A stretch of 64,000 nucleotides of DNA from Eretmocerus hayati (taxonomy: Eukaryota; Arthropoda; Insecta; Hymenoptera; Aphelinidae). Numbering within the stretch: the first letter of the stretch is position 1; the number at the start of each line of letters is the position of its first letter. Shown here one piece after another: positions 1-12,179 of this stretch. The DNA is taken from contig CM056743.1 of NCBI GenBank assembly GCA_029851415.1, forward strand, positions 35,666,714 to 35,730,713. Reading direction: 5' to 3'. Under the pieces are notes generated by a model that did not search any database, was not told the origin of the DNA, and worked only from the letters and a program-made list of their open reading frames with translations. A program made the position numbers and the translations under genes.

Positions 1-37
1 CCCCCAACTTAAATCACGACTCATCAGATAATGACGA

Positions 38-710
38 GTGTCAAACATTCATGGGGTCAGTGAAGGTGAAGATGACGCGGTGGCGGCGGCGGCGCCTCAT
101 CTCCCGCCGATCTCAATTATCCGCGGAATTATACAAACTGAACCGGTTTTCTCCTGCGGTACTTATATCCGTGAGTTAGAGTATATGTATGCACATATAC
201 GAGGGAGCGGTAGCATCTTGGAGTGGGCATTTATCGTACGAAAGCCTGCATGGTGTCGTGCAACGGAGCATCGCCGGAAGAATGGAAATGGGAATGTCGG
301 TCACTGGGGCCATCAGCGGCCGTATGGCCCCGGAGACCACGTGGTATACATATCCAACATATATACATCTTTTATCTGCGTCATACGATCGTAGCGGTAT
401 GCTGAGCCTGGCGCTATATATGAGCAGATCAGCGGTTTGTCGGCGATTTTTTGAGTCGAGCCTTCCGGATCATTGCCTCTGACTCTGATATAAGTACCAG
501 GATGAATTTGATGATGATGAATCGAGAGGGCAATACTTGTGAGTAATTTGCGGTGGTTCTTATTCCGTATGACGAATTTTGCCTTCGTACAAGACGGTTT
601 CGTTTGGTTTTTTGGGCATTTTCTATGATCCATCTTTCTTCGACTGAAAAAAATGAGGAACTTGTACTAGTATATTATGTATCCGATTGCGGCACGAGGT
701 ACATACATTT
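38..710. other. Intergenic, no supported gene
   Basis: Several overlapping open frames of 60-118 codons occur in all frames here, but none shows a recognisable domain, splice border or codon pattern that sets it apart from the others. The stretch is less AT-rich than its surroundings at 60-130 (GGCGG runs). I see no RNA gene. Confidence 0.5.
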
Positions 711-818
711 TTTTATAGTCGTCCAGCTACAATCTAGCACGTTGCGAGCCGTTTACGCGGCCGTCAAGGCCGCGTAGACGGCCGTAATGTGCTAGATTGT
801 AGCTGGGCGACTATAAAA
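711..818. repeat. 108-bp near-perfect palindrome (MITE-like foldback)
   Basis: The outer arms read TTTTATAGTCG...AATCTAGCAC, and the complementary arm ends at 818. About 30 bp pair with one mismatch. The inner arms (GCCGTTTACGCGGCC against GGCCGCGTAGACGGC, roughly 749-783) also pair closely, so nearly the whole unit can fold into one long hairpin. The GC-rich centre differs sharply from the AT-rich flanks. GTAC occurs on both sides (699-702 and 821-824) but not adjacent to the arms, so no target duplication is certain. It is most likely a small inverted-repeat transposon relic. A hairpin RNA precursor is possible but unsupported. Confidence 0.75.
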
Positions 819-832
819 TTGTACAACGTATC

Positions 833-1087
833 CTATTCTAATAAGATATTGGTTTCACATATTCCGGAGATGTAGTGACGATTGAGGTTTCGTGAATAAA
901 CTTGAGCATTTTTGACTCTTTGTTTTTGAAGAAGATCACCGACACGTAATGAGGAGTGGGTCTGTAGCCCACCAGAGAAAGAATCGTCGACTACTACAAA
1001 ATGACGAAGAATATTTATTTTGGACAAATACACTATCGATGAGGGTTTTGAGATTACTAAAAAAAGGAGAGTTTCCATCATGTCCAT
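833..1087 (-). other. Unassigned open frame, 84 codons
   Basis: An 84-codon minus-strand frame with no recognised domain. It may be linked to the open frame at 1956-2423: a short ATTCCGGAGAT string is shared between about 861 and 2130. I cannot decide between a decayed duplicated coding fragment and chance. Confidence 0.12.
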
Positions 1088-1110
1088 GAGATTTTCTTCT
1101 AATTCTTATA

Positions 1111-1946
1111 AGGTATAAGTGTACCCAACTTGCCCCCATTAAGCCATTTTCTTAATAACTCTAGCCCACCTCAATATTTTCCAACGTACCTTAGCTCATT
1201 TTAAAGCTTGTCTCAAGAACTTCAAAATAAGTTGAAGTACATCCAATTTGGAACAACTGGAGTCAAACTGTTTTAATGCTCCCAAAAGGTGATTTTTGAG
1301 AGTTCACAAAAAAGTGTACCCAACTTGCCCCCATCAATTAAAGCAATGTGAATCGGCGATAAAGTGCATAAAATTACTTTGATCTGTTTTTATCACCGTT
1401 CAGCGACATTTGGAGTTTTTGCTGACCCAAGTAACTGTTTTCGACCTATTTTGACGTGATAAACACGTTCTGAGAGGTAAAAAAAGCCATACTGCACGCC
1501 TTTCTGAGATAACCATATGGGGGCATGTTGGGTACACTCCGATGTCGGCCTTCTTGATTCTCAAACCATCTTCGTGTTTTGTACATGAAATCGCTCGAAA
1601 TCAGAGTTCTGCAACCCTGAAAAGCGGATTTTGAAGGTCTTGAGACAAGGAATCGAATGCACTAAGGTGCGTTAAGATTAGTCAGATGAAAATAAATTTG
1701 CACCGGTTTTAGTGGGCGCGATTTCCTCGGTGATTTCTTAGCCGTGCAAACACGAAAAATGGAAAAATCACTTTAAATTTCCTGGAAAACGCAGAAAAGT
1801 TTAGGGGTCAATGCAAACTACGTATTTTCTCATATTTTAACATAACAAACGTAAAAAAAATATGCGGGAAGTTCAACGAGAGCCCATTTCTGAGATCGGC
1901 ATATGGGGCCAAGTTGGGTACAGAGGCAAGTTGGGTATACTTACCT
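1111..1946. mobile_element. TA-flanked non-autonomous element, CCCAACTTGCCCC motif family, copy 1
   Basis: The left end AGGTATAAGTGTACCC (from 1111) and the right end GGGTATACTTACCT (to 1946) are inverted and directly bounded by TA on both sides (1109-1110, 1947-1948), as expected for Tc1/mariner-type insertion. Inside, the 20-mer TGTACCCAACTTGCCCCCAT occurs at 1120-1139 and 1315-1334, and inverted, near-identical versions occur at 1517-1536 and about 1903-1922. No transposase frame is present. The 18795-19827 element is a full-length relative: both carry a conserved AGCTCATTTTRAAGCTTGTC block after the first motif. The class is inferred from the TA duplication and the inverted ends. Confidence 0.7.
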
Positions 1947-1955
1947 TAATTTAAG

Positions 1956-2423
1956 TTAGGTAAACGTGGAAGTATCTTCATACACTTTTGAATGCATGGT
2001 TGCACTTTTCCGCCAATTTACGGTATTCTGAGTCCACACTAGCTTGAAAAGTACCAATTTTACAAATTTTACGTCAATTTTCGGCCATTTGCGGTACAGA
2101 TTGATTACATGATTCAAATAAGTCATATTCCGGAGATTTATTTGCACTTCGTAAAATATTCCCTGTCCTGGATCACCAGGAGTGACGAATTTACTGATTG
2201 GGTCAAATAATAGCCGTTCCGTGAATCCGCTTGATTTGAAATGAATTCGCTTCACAGTGATGTATTTGGGTAGTAATCCAATCATGCATATCTGGTTTGT
2301 AATTGATAACAGCATAATTACTTTAGAAAAGAAAAATGAGACGAGTGAACATAGCAGACTATTTGCATATTTGAATCTCCCGATGAGTTGGAGCACGGCA
2401 CTAATTGGAACCTCATCAGACAA
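1956..2423 (-). pseudogene. Unrecognised open frame, 155 codons, possible coding relic
   Basis: This is one of the longest frames outside the retrotransposon. It starts at an ATG on the minus strand and encodes a moderately hydrophobic product. I recognise no family. It begins 10 bp beyond the TA-flanked element and lies on the same strand as the decayed block at 3522-3898 and the frame at 2611-2811, so these may be pieces of one degraded gene. Chance cannot be excluded because the region is AT-rich and stop-poor in places. Confidence 0.2.
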
Positions 2424-3363
2424 CGAGCCATTTGAATGAATATATAATTCATTCGATGGGTCTATCGAATTATCGAAAGCGAGATAGAGACGGGACGTTC
2501 CAACTGGTAATTAGACTTCATGAGTAGATTCTTCTTGACCATAGAAAAGTTTTTCATCATCATTCTGCAGACTTGAATATATCTTGTCAAAAGTTGCCCT
2601 ACTTTCATCATCAGGTCATCAATGATGAATTTGGTACAACGTGAAGCATTTTGAATTTTGCATGTTCGTTCTCATTGACTGAGGTTTCGAAAATACACAC
2701 TTGCATCAACAAATTCACAGAAATACACCAACGTATTTTTTGATTGGGAAAAGTAATCGGTAAAACTTGTTTCTGTCTGGATGTGACACTTTTTGAGACA
2801 TAGTAGAACAATGATAGTTTTCAGAAAAATTTTGAATAGAATGAATCAATCTCGTTGCCAATGGGGAATCCAACTTACTAAGTAGAGCATTTAATATTAT
2901 CGTGAAGATTAGGTGGTAAAATTGACTTGGTCCTTTTCAGAAAATTAGTAGGTCAAGCATGTTTTTCATGTCATGTTCGACATGACTATTCTCAACAGAA
3001 GTATTGCAGTACACAGAATTAGAATTCAAGTGACAGTAACCTCAATTGTAAAGGGCGATCTATCACATAAATGCTCATTTCTTTAAACATTCTGATACTC
3101 GAGATCATACTCCAGATTTACCACCGTTGAAACGATAACTGATGGACACGCACATTCACAGCTGCTGATCCAAAAAAACCGCACGCACGAGCCAGCGATT
3201 TGTCCTACTGACGTTCACTGTGAATATAGTGCTACACTTCGAGAAACTCGTGTAAATAGTTCTCGACACTTGTGTTAGTACGTACGGATGACAAAACACT
3301 AAATAACCGAGGAAACGACAAATCCCCCCACCCCCAATTAGATTCGATGTACCAGTTGACAAA

Positions 3364-3384
3364 CTGGGGTCAGGCTGACCCCAG
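3364..3384. repeat. Short perfect hairpin
   Basis: CTGGGGTCA and TGACCCCAG form a perfect 9-bp stem around a 3-nt spacer. It stands alone, with no neighbouring gene to which a function could be tied. Confidence 0.5.
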
Positions 3385-3521
3385 CTGAAAGCATGTTTGA
3401 CTTGGGTGGCTGCTGGGGGATGTACTAATCTGTGAAGACTACTATTGGATACTAAGTACTAATTCGAGACTCAAGATGAAGGTGAATGTAACTTGGTGGT
3501 CGGATCACGACGATTTTGAAA

Positions 3522-3898
3522 TCAGAAAAATGTTTGAAAACCCATTGGAGTTATTTTGTTCCATAGTTCGGGTCTTTTTGACCCAAAAGTGTCATCTAAA
3601 GGTAAAGTTTGATACAATGGGAAGAGCAGGAGGTCTGGGTCATTGATCACCCCCACCAAATTACTTTCACCGTTTCGATCCTGATTACATGAAAAATTCA
3701 GAGTGATTTCTTCGGAAGGGCTTCCCATCCAGAGATACACACATTAGGGTACTGTCGAAATTCGGCAATGTTTTTGACTGTACATCCGAACCTGGAGCCT
3801 ATTTGACGTAGTAACTTTCGACTTTTCATCCAGATCACTGGCTCTTCTTCCGTTAGCTTATAGGTTATTTTTTCAAATACCAGGTTGAAGTGAAACAA
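3522..3898 (-). pseudogene. Frameshifted coding-like block, unrecognised
   Basis: Two minus-strand frames overlap at 3698-3740: an upstream one of 66 codons (3698-3898) and a downstream one of 72 codons (3522-3740). Both read as balanced, charged, protein-like sequence, with mixed Asp/Glu/Lys, several Trp and Cys, and few low-complexity runs. The simplest reading is one frame of about 125 codons broken by a frameshift near 3700-3740. I do not recognise the family. Similar minus-strand fragments lie at 2611-2811 and 1956-2423. This is a candidate only. Confidence 0.25.
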
Positions 3899-4319
3899 CC
3901 ATCAATTCCTTCCATTTTGATTCAAACTACCTTCAAAGGATATTTTGCGACGGATAAAGGATGCCAGTCAAGCTGAAAAACAAGGCATCAGCAGCATCAG
4001 AGGGGGTGTGGTAGTGGGTGACGACGGGCAATCTGCCAAAGCCGAGCTGAGATTCATTAGCGGAGCCCACATCAGGCAAGAGGGAGTATATACGCTGTAT
4101 GCGGGGCCGATAAGTAATATAGGTATATAGATCTGTACAAAGCTCGTTCCGCAGATTCGTGCAGGAGATTCAAAGCTTCGTTATCGGGTAATGCGGCCCT
4201 CTCGGTATTAGGCTCTTCTATACTCCGAGCACCCCAGTGGATTTGAAACTCCCTAAGGATGGGTCATCTACGTTTTATACCCATATTCCAACCGCGTTCT
4301 GACACACCAATACACTCCC

Positions 4320-4996
4320 AAGGTATAGCCTAATTTGCCTTTATCCAAGTTAGTTTTTGAAACTTTTGAATTTTTTTTTTCTCGGACAGTAAAAACGAAG
4401 CCAAAAACGATTTTCTCAATCAATTCCAACGTACTTTAACTCATTTTCTTTGTCTTGGTGTCAACTTGAGAAAAGTGCCTAATTCACCTGCATAGCATTG
4501 TTCTGCATTTGATCTTCAACCCGTGGAAATCGATCCAGGCAACTCAACAAGTTAGAACGAACTTAAAAAAAGTGAGCTGAAAAAGGGTGAATTGGGAGCT
4601 CCGGGAGCCGAGGTACTCTTCGAAAAACCTTTGTAATCTCATGGAAAAAGGTATCTTTTCCACGTGCGAGCAAATTAGGTAACACTTTTCTGATCGCAAA
4701 ATAAAAATCCTGATTTCTTGCAAGAAGTGAATTAGCTCAGCTCCGGTTGATTAAAATTAGATGTCTTTAAGCTCAATTTTTAGGTTTTGAAACAAGCTTC
4801 AAAATGAGTTTGATTGTATTAAAAATAATTAGATGAGCCGAGATGGCGAGCAGAACAAAAGCAGTGGGAAGAATTAGGCGCACTTTTTCCACATTCGAAG
4901 TTTCTAATTTCTGAGAATAGGAACCCACATGAGACAAAATGAGCCTATATAGAGCTTGCATCCCTCACATCACGTATATGTAACCAAATTTACCTT
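4320..4996. mobile_element. Diverged motif-family element
   Basis: The left end AGGTATAGCCTAATTTGCC resembles the ends of the elements at 1111 and 11539. The right border is placed at TACCTT (4991-4996), the complement of the AAGGTA start. The interior retains a diverged copy of the CCAACGTAC-TTAACTCATTTT block and motifs such as AATTAGGCGCAC. No TA duplication is visible at the left, so the borders are approximate. Confidence 0.4.
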
Positions 4997-4999
4997 GAC

Positions 5000-6716
5000 A
5001 TTAGGGTGGAAAAGTCACGACGAGACACATTTTTACACCTCTCAGACAAAGCACCATGTACACACATTATAGTTGTATACAAGTACAAATATACAGTAGC
5101 ACGCGGTACTTGTGATATGTTATACCGGCTAAGTCTTACACAGAAGCTATATAGAAAGAAGAGGGTCATGCGCGCGTGCGGATATGGTGGAGGTGGCTCT
5201 TCTCTTCCCTTTCTGAGAGTTATACAGAAACAGGTCGCCGGCCCGTCAGTATTCCACTGGCGCTCAACGCGAAACGTTCGTTCATTGCCGTATTGACTTT
5301 TGTGCCACGCGACCGTGATTTTACACTAACCTGTTTTTTAATTTTTATTACCATTTGAATTTTGCGCCATTTCAAGTTTTTTTAGTTCATCGTACTTTCA
5401 TGAAGGTTCATGAATAGGGTTTTCAATTTGAGTTTTATTGTTGTTGTTGTGTGGGTTGAAAAATTTTGATAATAGTTTGAAGCGAACGCGAGTTTAATAA
5501 TAAAGTTTTGTTGACATTGTTATAATATATACTACTGGACCGAAGTTGCAAGCTATTATCATAGTTGTAGCTGAACACTATATGAACAAGTGAGCATCAG
5601 AGGAAAATTCTCAAGGGACAAAGTAGTGCAGATATAGTCTATATACCGTTGCTGCGTGTAATTACACTTTAGAGGATACCAAAAGTGGCAGATTCCGGAT
5701 ACGTTCTTGAATTTTCGGTGAGTGCAGCATAACTTTCGAGGATAATCTCAAGCGTGTGTTCGTATCGTGATGGATAATGGAAAGCTCTTTTGCATTCGGT
5801 TGGTGTCTCATTTTTGGGTACAGGTGAAATTTGACCCACTGGTGATTTATTTACTGTCTCGGTGTATTTTATTTAGACTGTTGACTTTCTGATTCCGTCG
5901 AGGACGATTTATCGTACAATTTTGAATTATTCAAAGTCATTTGTCCCAGTGTTCGAAAATTTCAATTGTTTTTTGAGATATCATAACGAGTTATCATCAC
6001 ACAAAAAGATGGATTGTTTGTGCTGCGAAAGTTACAGATTTTACACTGTCATATCACAAAATTGACGGATAAGTACTATTAGATAACAAAAGGGCCTATT
6101 AAAACAGTAGCCGAATTCTAGATCTATGGTAATCAGTCTAAATCTATGGAAAATGATAAATCGTAAATTCAAATAGAATGAGCATGAAAATATTCCTGTT
6201 CAAAAAAAAATTTCTGGCAAAATCTTTCAAAATCGTAAAATATAGATTTCAGTGATAAATTGCAGAAACGAGGAAGTGTGAGAAGATTAGAAAGTAAAAC
6301 GGTTCAATATCCACGACTGTCCGAATGTTTTCGTGGGGAAAAAAAGGGGGCCGGCTTGAAAGTGAATGTATACACGCATCATATAGGCTGACACACCTAT
6401 ATAGCGCTATATGTAAGTAGACCTGTTGAAGAGAAAATTAGTTGAGCGATGTCGAATAGTGTCAGGTCTCTCTTCGATCACGGATCTTGATCACATTGCA
6501 GTGTGTCAGTTTTGAGATGAATTTATCTTAAAAGATTTTATTGTCTAGGGTATACGTGAGAGTTGTATTGACGCAGAATTGATCTCTGGATATAGTTTTT
6601 TTCAAAATTCGGACCCTTGACAAGGTTCATGATGAATTTTTTGACATACTGTGCGAGAAACTATCTCTTTTGCATTGATTTCCCAGTTTTTCTCACAATT
6701 TGTCAAGAAACACAAC
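5000..6716. other. Intergenic, no supported gene
   Basis: AT-rich sequence with a few 60-96 codon chance frames in 5006-5358. I see no exon with convincing splice borders, no RNA gene and no long repeat. Confidence 0.4.
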
Positions 6717-7366
6717 TCGATACACGAATGTAAAACTTATTTTTCGCATCCTCGTGTTGATTCCGACCTTCGCCTACGGCTTGGGCCGGAAACCCATCAC
6801 TTGGGCGCAAAAGAAAGCTTTCACACTTTTGTATCGAAATGTGTACTATGTCTAGTGCGGGAAATGACTTTTTTGATCGTCTGTGCGCAAATGAGTCATT
6901 TGCGCACTGTTTGTCGCTTTTCATTTACTCACAGAAGATCAATAAACATAGTATGATACTTGGGCGCAACGGTTTTCGCTTTCTCGTGACTATTTAGACC
7001 CTCGCCTGCGGCTCGGGCCTAAAAAAGTCACTCGAAGTGCGAAAACCATCGTTTGCGCCCTTGTATCATAATATACTATTTCGCACGACTTTTCTGATTT
7101 TGTTACCTGCACATTTGATGGAAAAATAGTATTCGACATTCGGACGGGGCTTTTTTTCGCATTCTCGTAATAATTTCGACCCTCAATTTCGGCCTGGGCC
7201 AGAAAATATCACTCGTTTTGCGGAAAACAAAATTCCCGACCTTGTGTCGAAATGTTCAATTTCGCAAAACAAGTGATGAATCCGACCCTCGCCTGCGCCT
7301 CGGACCGAGAGCTTGCATCCCTCGGGGACGGAAATAAATTCTTACACCCTTGTATCTAAAGGTACT
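6717..7366. repeat. Cluster of about 120-bp palindromic repeat units
   Basis: There are three clear units and one degenerate unit: 6717-6837 (TCGATAC...GTATCGA), 6952-7070 (TATGATAC...GTATCATA), 7132-7252 (TTCGACATT...TGTGTCGAA), and about 7255-7366. Each is an imperfect palindrome whose centre carries a form of CCCTCGCCTGCGGCTCGGG. The inner arms pair, for example GGTTTTCGC with GCGAAAACC in unit 2. The GC-rich centre sits in AT-rich surroundings. The units are too diverged to be one recent tandem duplication. The arrangement suggests repeated insertion of one small foldback family or an old tandem array. Confidence 0.65.
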
Positions 7367-9876
7367 ATTTGCTAAGTCACATTTTACTACGCGAACTTTA
7401 GGACTACTGCTTAGAATATTCGAGAAGAAATTCATTTTTTTTCAAGATACTTATTCATTTTTCGAGACATGGCTAAGTTTTTGCATAAAGCTAAGAAATA
7501 AAAAATCGAAATGATCATTCCTGTTTCATTGAGCTTCGATAAAAAAAAAAAAAAATGTATAAAAAATGCATGAGACACCCACGATATATCGATAAATTCA
7601 CAATCGATCAATTATACCAATGCCGCCGATCGTATCGCTTGAACCAGCCTCGATTCAATTCCATATACAGAAAATGCGGAAGCGTCGGTTGCTCATACCA
7701 GATATCTAGATATTTTGCGCATGCAAAATACAGAGAGAAAACGCGGTCCACACGATCTATTCGGCTTGCGTCACCCCTATATAACTTAGCTGCGAGAACA
7801 CCACGCGGACTACCTAATTTGCATTTACGAAAATTTCTCTCTCTCTTGGTAGCGCTTTTCTATCCTGTGCCGCACAGTAGATAGTTCCTGGCACACATAA
7901 CCCGCATATCTCGTGAATAATGCACTATATATATATATATGTATACATACGGTTGAAATGTTACATCGTATCTACGGTACGCAGGCTATGGCAAATCGCG
8001 ACGCTCGCTCATCCCCAGATCGCAAAGCGCGAGCTTGAATATATATATATATGTATATCCATTCTATGTATGTATGTAAGTGCATAATGGGCAAGTGTGC
8101 AATGAGCAAAGCGTCATGGCACGAGATAGTGCCGTTTTGCGTTTATGTAGCCTATAGGCTACTATATGGCTTTTCCAGCGACGCGTGAAATTTTGCGGAG
8201 CGCGCGTCGGCCCGAGAAAAGCTGCGTATACTACATTGCTTATGTACAACAGAGACCAACTCTGTTGTGCGTGTGTTATGCACTTGACCTGTAATGCGAG
8301 CATCTGATTCTAAATTTCCGTATTTTCCGTATGTATTATAGTTTGGATTATCTTTACCGGTTTGCTTATGGGTGTGGATGGGTTTTTGCGATAAGATATG
8401 TTAGTATTTGGATTACATATGCGATAGTTACACATCACAGATTCAAAAACATTCATTGTAATTCGAAGAGAAGAGGTTGGAATCTCTAGAAAAGAGATTT
8501 TAGGGGACAATTTTATTGAAAATCATGCGTGAAAAGGAAAGATAAACATAAAATATTGTTCTTAACAAAAAAATTTCTGGGGTTAAAAGACGACAAATTA
8601 TTGTCAAACGTTCGTCTTCGTGGTTTCATTTGTATGAACAAGCAATTCTCTGAATCGAATCTGAACTACATCTCGTACACGTGCAGCTCATCAATTTTTG
8701 GCGGAAAATATCGAGGTTACGAACAACCGACATCAGTATTGACAAAGTTTCAATGAATAAAAGTCGATTTGGTCGGTTTGATCGCAGTCGAGGGTGCTTC
8801 AAGCTTACGCGAATCGTAAGTCTTGAATCGGGTTACCAGATTTAGATATAAGGGCTCATTTGAGTCGAAACATAGAGATCTGTAACTTGAACTTCTATCT
8901 GTTGTATGGACCTCAATGAAGGCGAGCTCTGAAGATGGATACTATACCGTTTACCAGTTGCATTATGTTATTAGACTGTCTTATTGACGATCTAGAATAA
9001 TCGATAGACTTTTTCATCAAACTCTCTCGATCCATAAACTATAAATACATGCTAAATTCCGAATGTTTTTAATTTTTTTGTGTATTTATTTGTGAGGCAA
9101 ACAGGCCCACATCGATGAAATATCAGCAAAATTTTGTGATGAGTGTAATTACATTCTGGTGTGAAATAACAGCAGAGAAATCCGTCAAAGATTTTTTACT
9201 CAATGAGATACAATTTTTTTAGTAAATAGAGTTCGTGTCCAATATTTCTTGCAGCTGTGGATTACCCTACATGCCTTGGTAAATGCGCCGGGTGAATGCC
9301 TTTGCAAAACTAGTGCGCTTATACTCGTAGTACACGGCATGTCCGATATTTGCGCGGAAACTTGTGAAGTGTACACGTGTTTCTACAAGTGATAGCAGTC
9401 CGTTCGCCCCGGAACGAGGAAGTGTCCACTGTTTATGCTGTGTACAGTACATTCTCGTTAGAATTTCCCATGCAACTCACCAATGGCAAAAGGCTTACGT
9501 TATTCCAATCCCATTGTTTGGAAATTTCGATTCCAAACTGTGGGCGAGGCACTAAATTTTGAGTCATCTTGAGATGTATTTTATTTCGAAATTTTTGTCT
9601 TATTTTGGAATATTCTTCACAGTCTTTTCTCGATGGTATAGATGTATTTTATGGAATCATTTTACACCCAGACGAGTTTACAGTGATGCTGAAGTGAATT
9701 TTCCATAATATTAGCGAGGAATTTCAACTCAATCTACGAGATTATATCAATAAGATAACTAAAAAACAGAATGAGCTAATTACGAGTTTTGGAACTTTTG
9801 ACACAAACCTGTAAATTTTAGGAAAGACTTTCAAATTATGTGGAAAATCATCGACCATTGCACAACGTGTACTTAC
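7367..9876. other. Intergenic or intronic, no supported gene
   Basis: It contains short TA/GTA microsatellites (7926-7945 and about 8039-8053) and short chance frames at 7555-7884, 8064-8303 and 8529-8756. None of these has a domain or clear splice borders. Confidence 0.4.
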
Positions 9877-10113
9877 ATGTAAACGTTTGATTTCCACGTC
9901 ATTTGAAGGAAATTCTTGCTGAACTTTGCACCCATGATTCGTTCTGAGATTCCGTCCAAGTCCAAACTTTTTAGTACTGCTTTGTATGGGTATCATCTCA
10001 TGTCCAAAGCTTACAAACAAAACCGCTTGATCATAATGACAATCAAATTCTATGGATTGTAATATGTTTTGATCAGGCGTGTATTTCAGGATATCGGAAA
10101 ATTTCATGACTTC
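9877..10113 (-). CDS. Candidate internal exon, unrecognised protein
   Basis: On the minus strand a pyrimidine-rich tract and CAG precede 10113, and a strong GTAAGT donor (plus-strand ACTTAC at 9871-9876) follows 9877. The enclosed 237 nt are exactly 79 codons, open in one frame with phase 0 at both borders. The frame stays open on both sides (9742-10167), which weakens the argument. The product is mixed and protein-like, with acidic and basic residues, and matches no family I recognise. Chance splice-like borders in an open frame are possible. No neighbouring exon of the same gene was found. Confidence 0.3.
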
Positions 10114-11538
10114 CTGCTTTTGGAAGAAAATGACCATGATTTTTGCAATGATCCAATGCCAATCCATTCAGACTTAATTCATATACTCAGGCTCAATGTT
10201 CAGCGTTTGAAGATCAGTCCAACATGACTCTCTGATTTTTTTAGAACTGAACAAAAAATCATGGTTAGCTCACAAAAGAGTAATTCTCCTACCGCGGGTA
10301 CAAATGAGATTAATTTTTCATACCGAGTCTACGAGGCTGACAGGTTTCTCCAATGAAATCTAATTATATATCAAACAAGTCTTGGTTACAAAATATAATT
10401 TTCAGGGCGTTGGCCTTACCCTTATTTGCTCACTGAGTTAAGAGGAAACGTAGAGAAGCAAAAAGGATTGAAGATGGGGTGGAGGGGAGGAGGTGCAGGG
10501 TTATTGGGTAAATCTGGCCCATGCCGGATAAATCAGCTCGTTCGATTGCAGCTCGCGATTCTCAATTAGCCGCTCGAGTGAGCTCTATGCCCTCTATACA
10601 CCAGCCAAAAACCGAGAACCTCATCCACCTCAACGATATATATAGCATATAGTATCAAGCGCGACGATGAGCTCGAACGCGCCATCAAAATGCTCTGTTA
10701 GTAGTATCTATATATATATATATTTATATTATCTATATACCCCAATCCGTTCGGTTTGCCACTCACCCCAAAAATATATATATATAGCTCATAGTGTATC
10801 GAGAAATTCCACGATTGCCTCTCTTGCAGCTTTATAAAGGGTTTGGGGGGCAAACGAGTTTTGGACGTATATCAGACTCGCTCTGAGAGCCACCATACCG
10901 ATGTATATCGATAAACTTTTGCGGTACTGAAATTTCTGCTGAAAATTGAGCCAGCTTGATTCTGCTGTCCATGAAAGCGTTTGATATTTTTGTGATACAA
11001 AGTTACTCTGACGGATAGTTTTGTGTGGGATCCTGATTTATTGACTTTGTTCCTGGGCATTTTCGGTGAAGTTTAAATTGAGAGGGTGAATTTTCTAAAG
11101 GTTTTCATGAATTTTTCCGAGGTTGTACATTTTGGGATGTATACAGGATGTGGTGTGTTGAGTATGTGTTCGGATGGCTTATCCCAAGATGAGACGAAAT
11201 AGCTATTTTGTTATATATGTGTGTGTCGAGGGAAAAAGGAGTAGCTATATGTGTGCGCCAGAGCTCCGATATCTTGCCTCGAATTACACGTAAGCCCCGT
11301 TTAATCCAGGATACAAGACGCTATCGCTGAATTAGAGGTGGTGCGTGGCATCGCATATAACGTCAGCTCCTCTGAGAAAACAGATTTATACGAGTGAGAC
11401 TTTGATCCTACCTCTTCCTCATTGCACACATCTTACCGTTCTCAAAATGAGCCGGGGATTTATCACTTTCGTGGGTGCTCATTTATCAAATAAAAAGAAA
11501 GGATATGGGCTGAGATTCTATTCCCAATGTACAGAATA
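10114..11538. other. Intergenic or intronic, TA microsatellites
   Basis: TA repeats lie near 10709-10724 and 10770-10785. A minus-strand frame at 10872-11060 (62 codons) has no recognised domain. Nothing else is supported. Confidence 0.4.
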
Positions 11539-12159
11539 AGGTAAATGTGCCTAATTTGCCCCCACTGTTTTTGGTTCGCTAACCATTTCGTTTCGTCTCA
11601 ATATTTTTCGATGCGGTTAGCGTATTTTCAAGCATCGTCTCAAGTTCTACAACATATACGATAGAACGAGTTGTTTTAGTTTTTGCTAAGAAAATTTTTT
11701 GTGAGACTCCGAGGTCATTTCGTAGCTTTCTTCATCCCCTTACAAAATATTGAATTTATTTCAATGCACTTCCATAAACATTCATGGGGTGAAGAACTGA
11801 TACAGAAAAATACTATGGGGGCAAATCAGACACACTGAACTTTTTCAGCGTCATGGTGGTAGAATCACTCAGTAATTGAATTTTGCAACTCTGCATAGAG
11901 AATTCTAAAGTTGAAACAGCGATGGAGTAAATGAACTTAATTGCGTGAAGATTTGTTGGGCCAATCTTTTTAGCGTCCTTTTAGCGAAAACAATACTTTC
12001 GTTCTGATGAATGCAGAGATTATTTTGTATCATTCTGAAGTGCTTACTTTTCTATATTTCAACCTAGCAAACCTAGTAAAAATGCGCGGTAAAATTTGCT
12101 CCCTTTCGAGATCTCAAGGGGGGGAGGGAGCACTGGGAGAAAATTAGGCGCAATTACCT
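11539..12159. mobile_element. TA-flanked non-autonomous element, motif family, copy 2
   Basis: The left end AGGTAAATGTGCCTAATT and the right end AATTAGGCGCAATTACCT are inverted and bounded by TA on both sides (11537-11538, 12160-12161). The left motif continues into TTGCCCCCAC. An inverted version, GGGGGCAAATCAGACACA, lies near 11818. The exact TA borders match those of the 1111-1946 copy and support a shared mechanism. No transposase is present. Confidence 0.65.
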
Positions 12160-12179
12160 TATACATTGCCTGTACGGTT

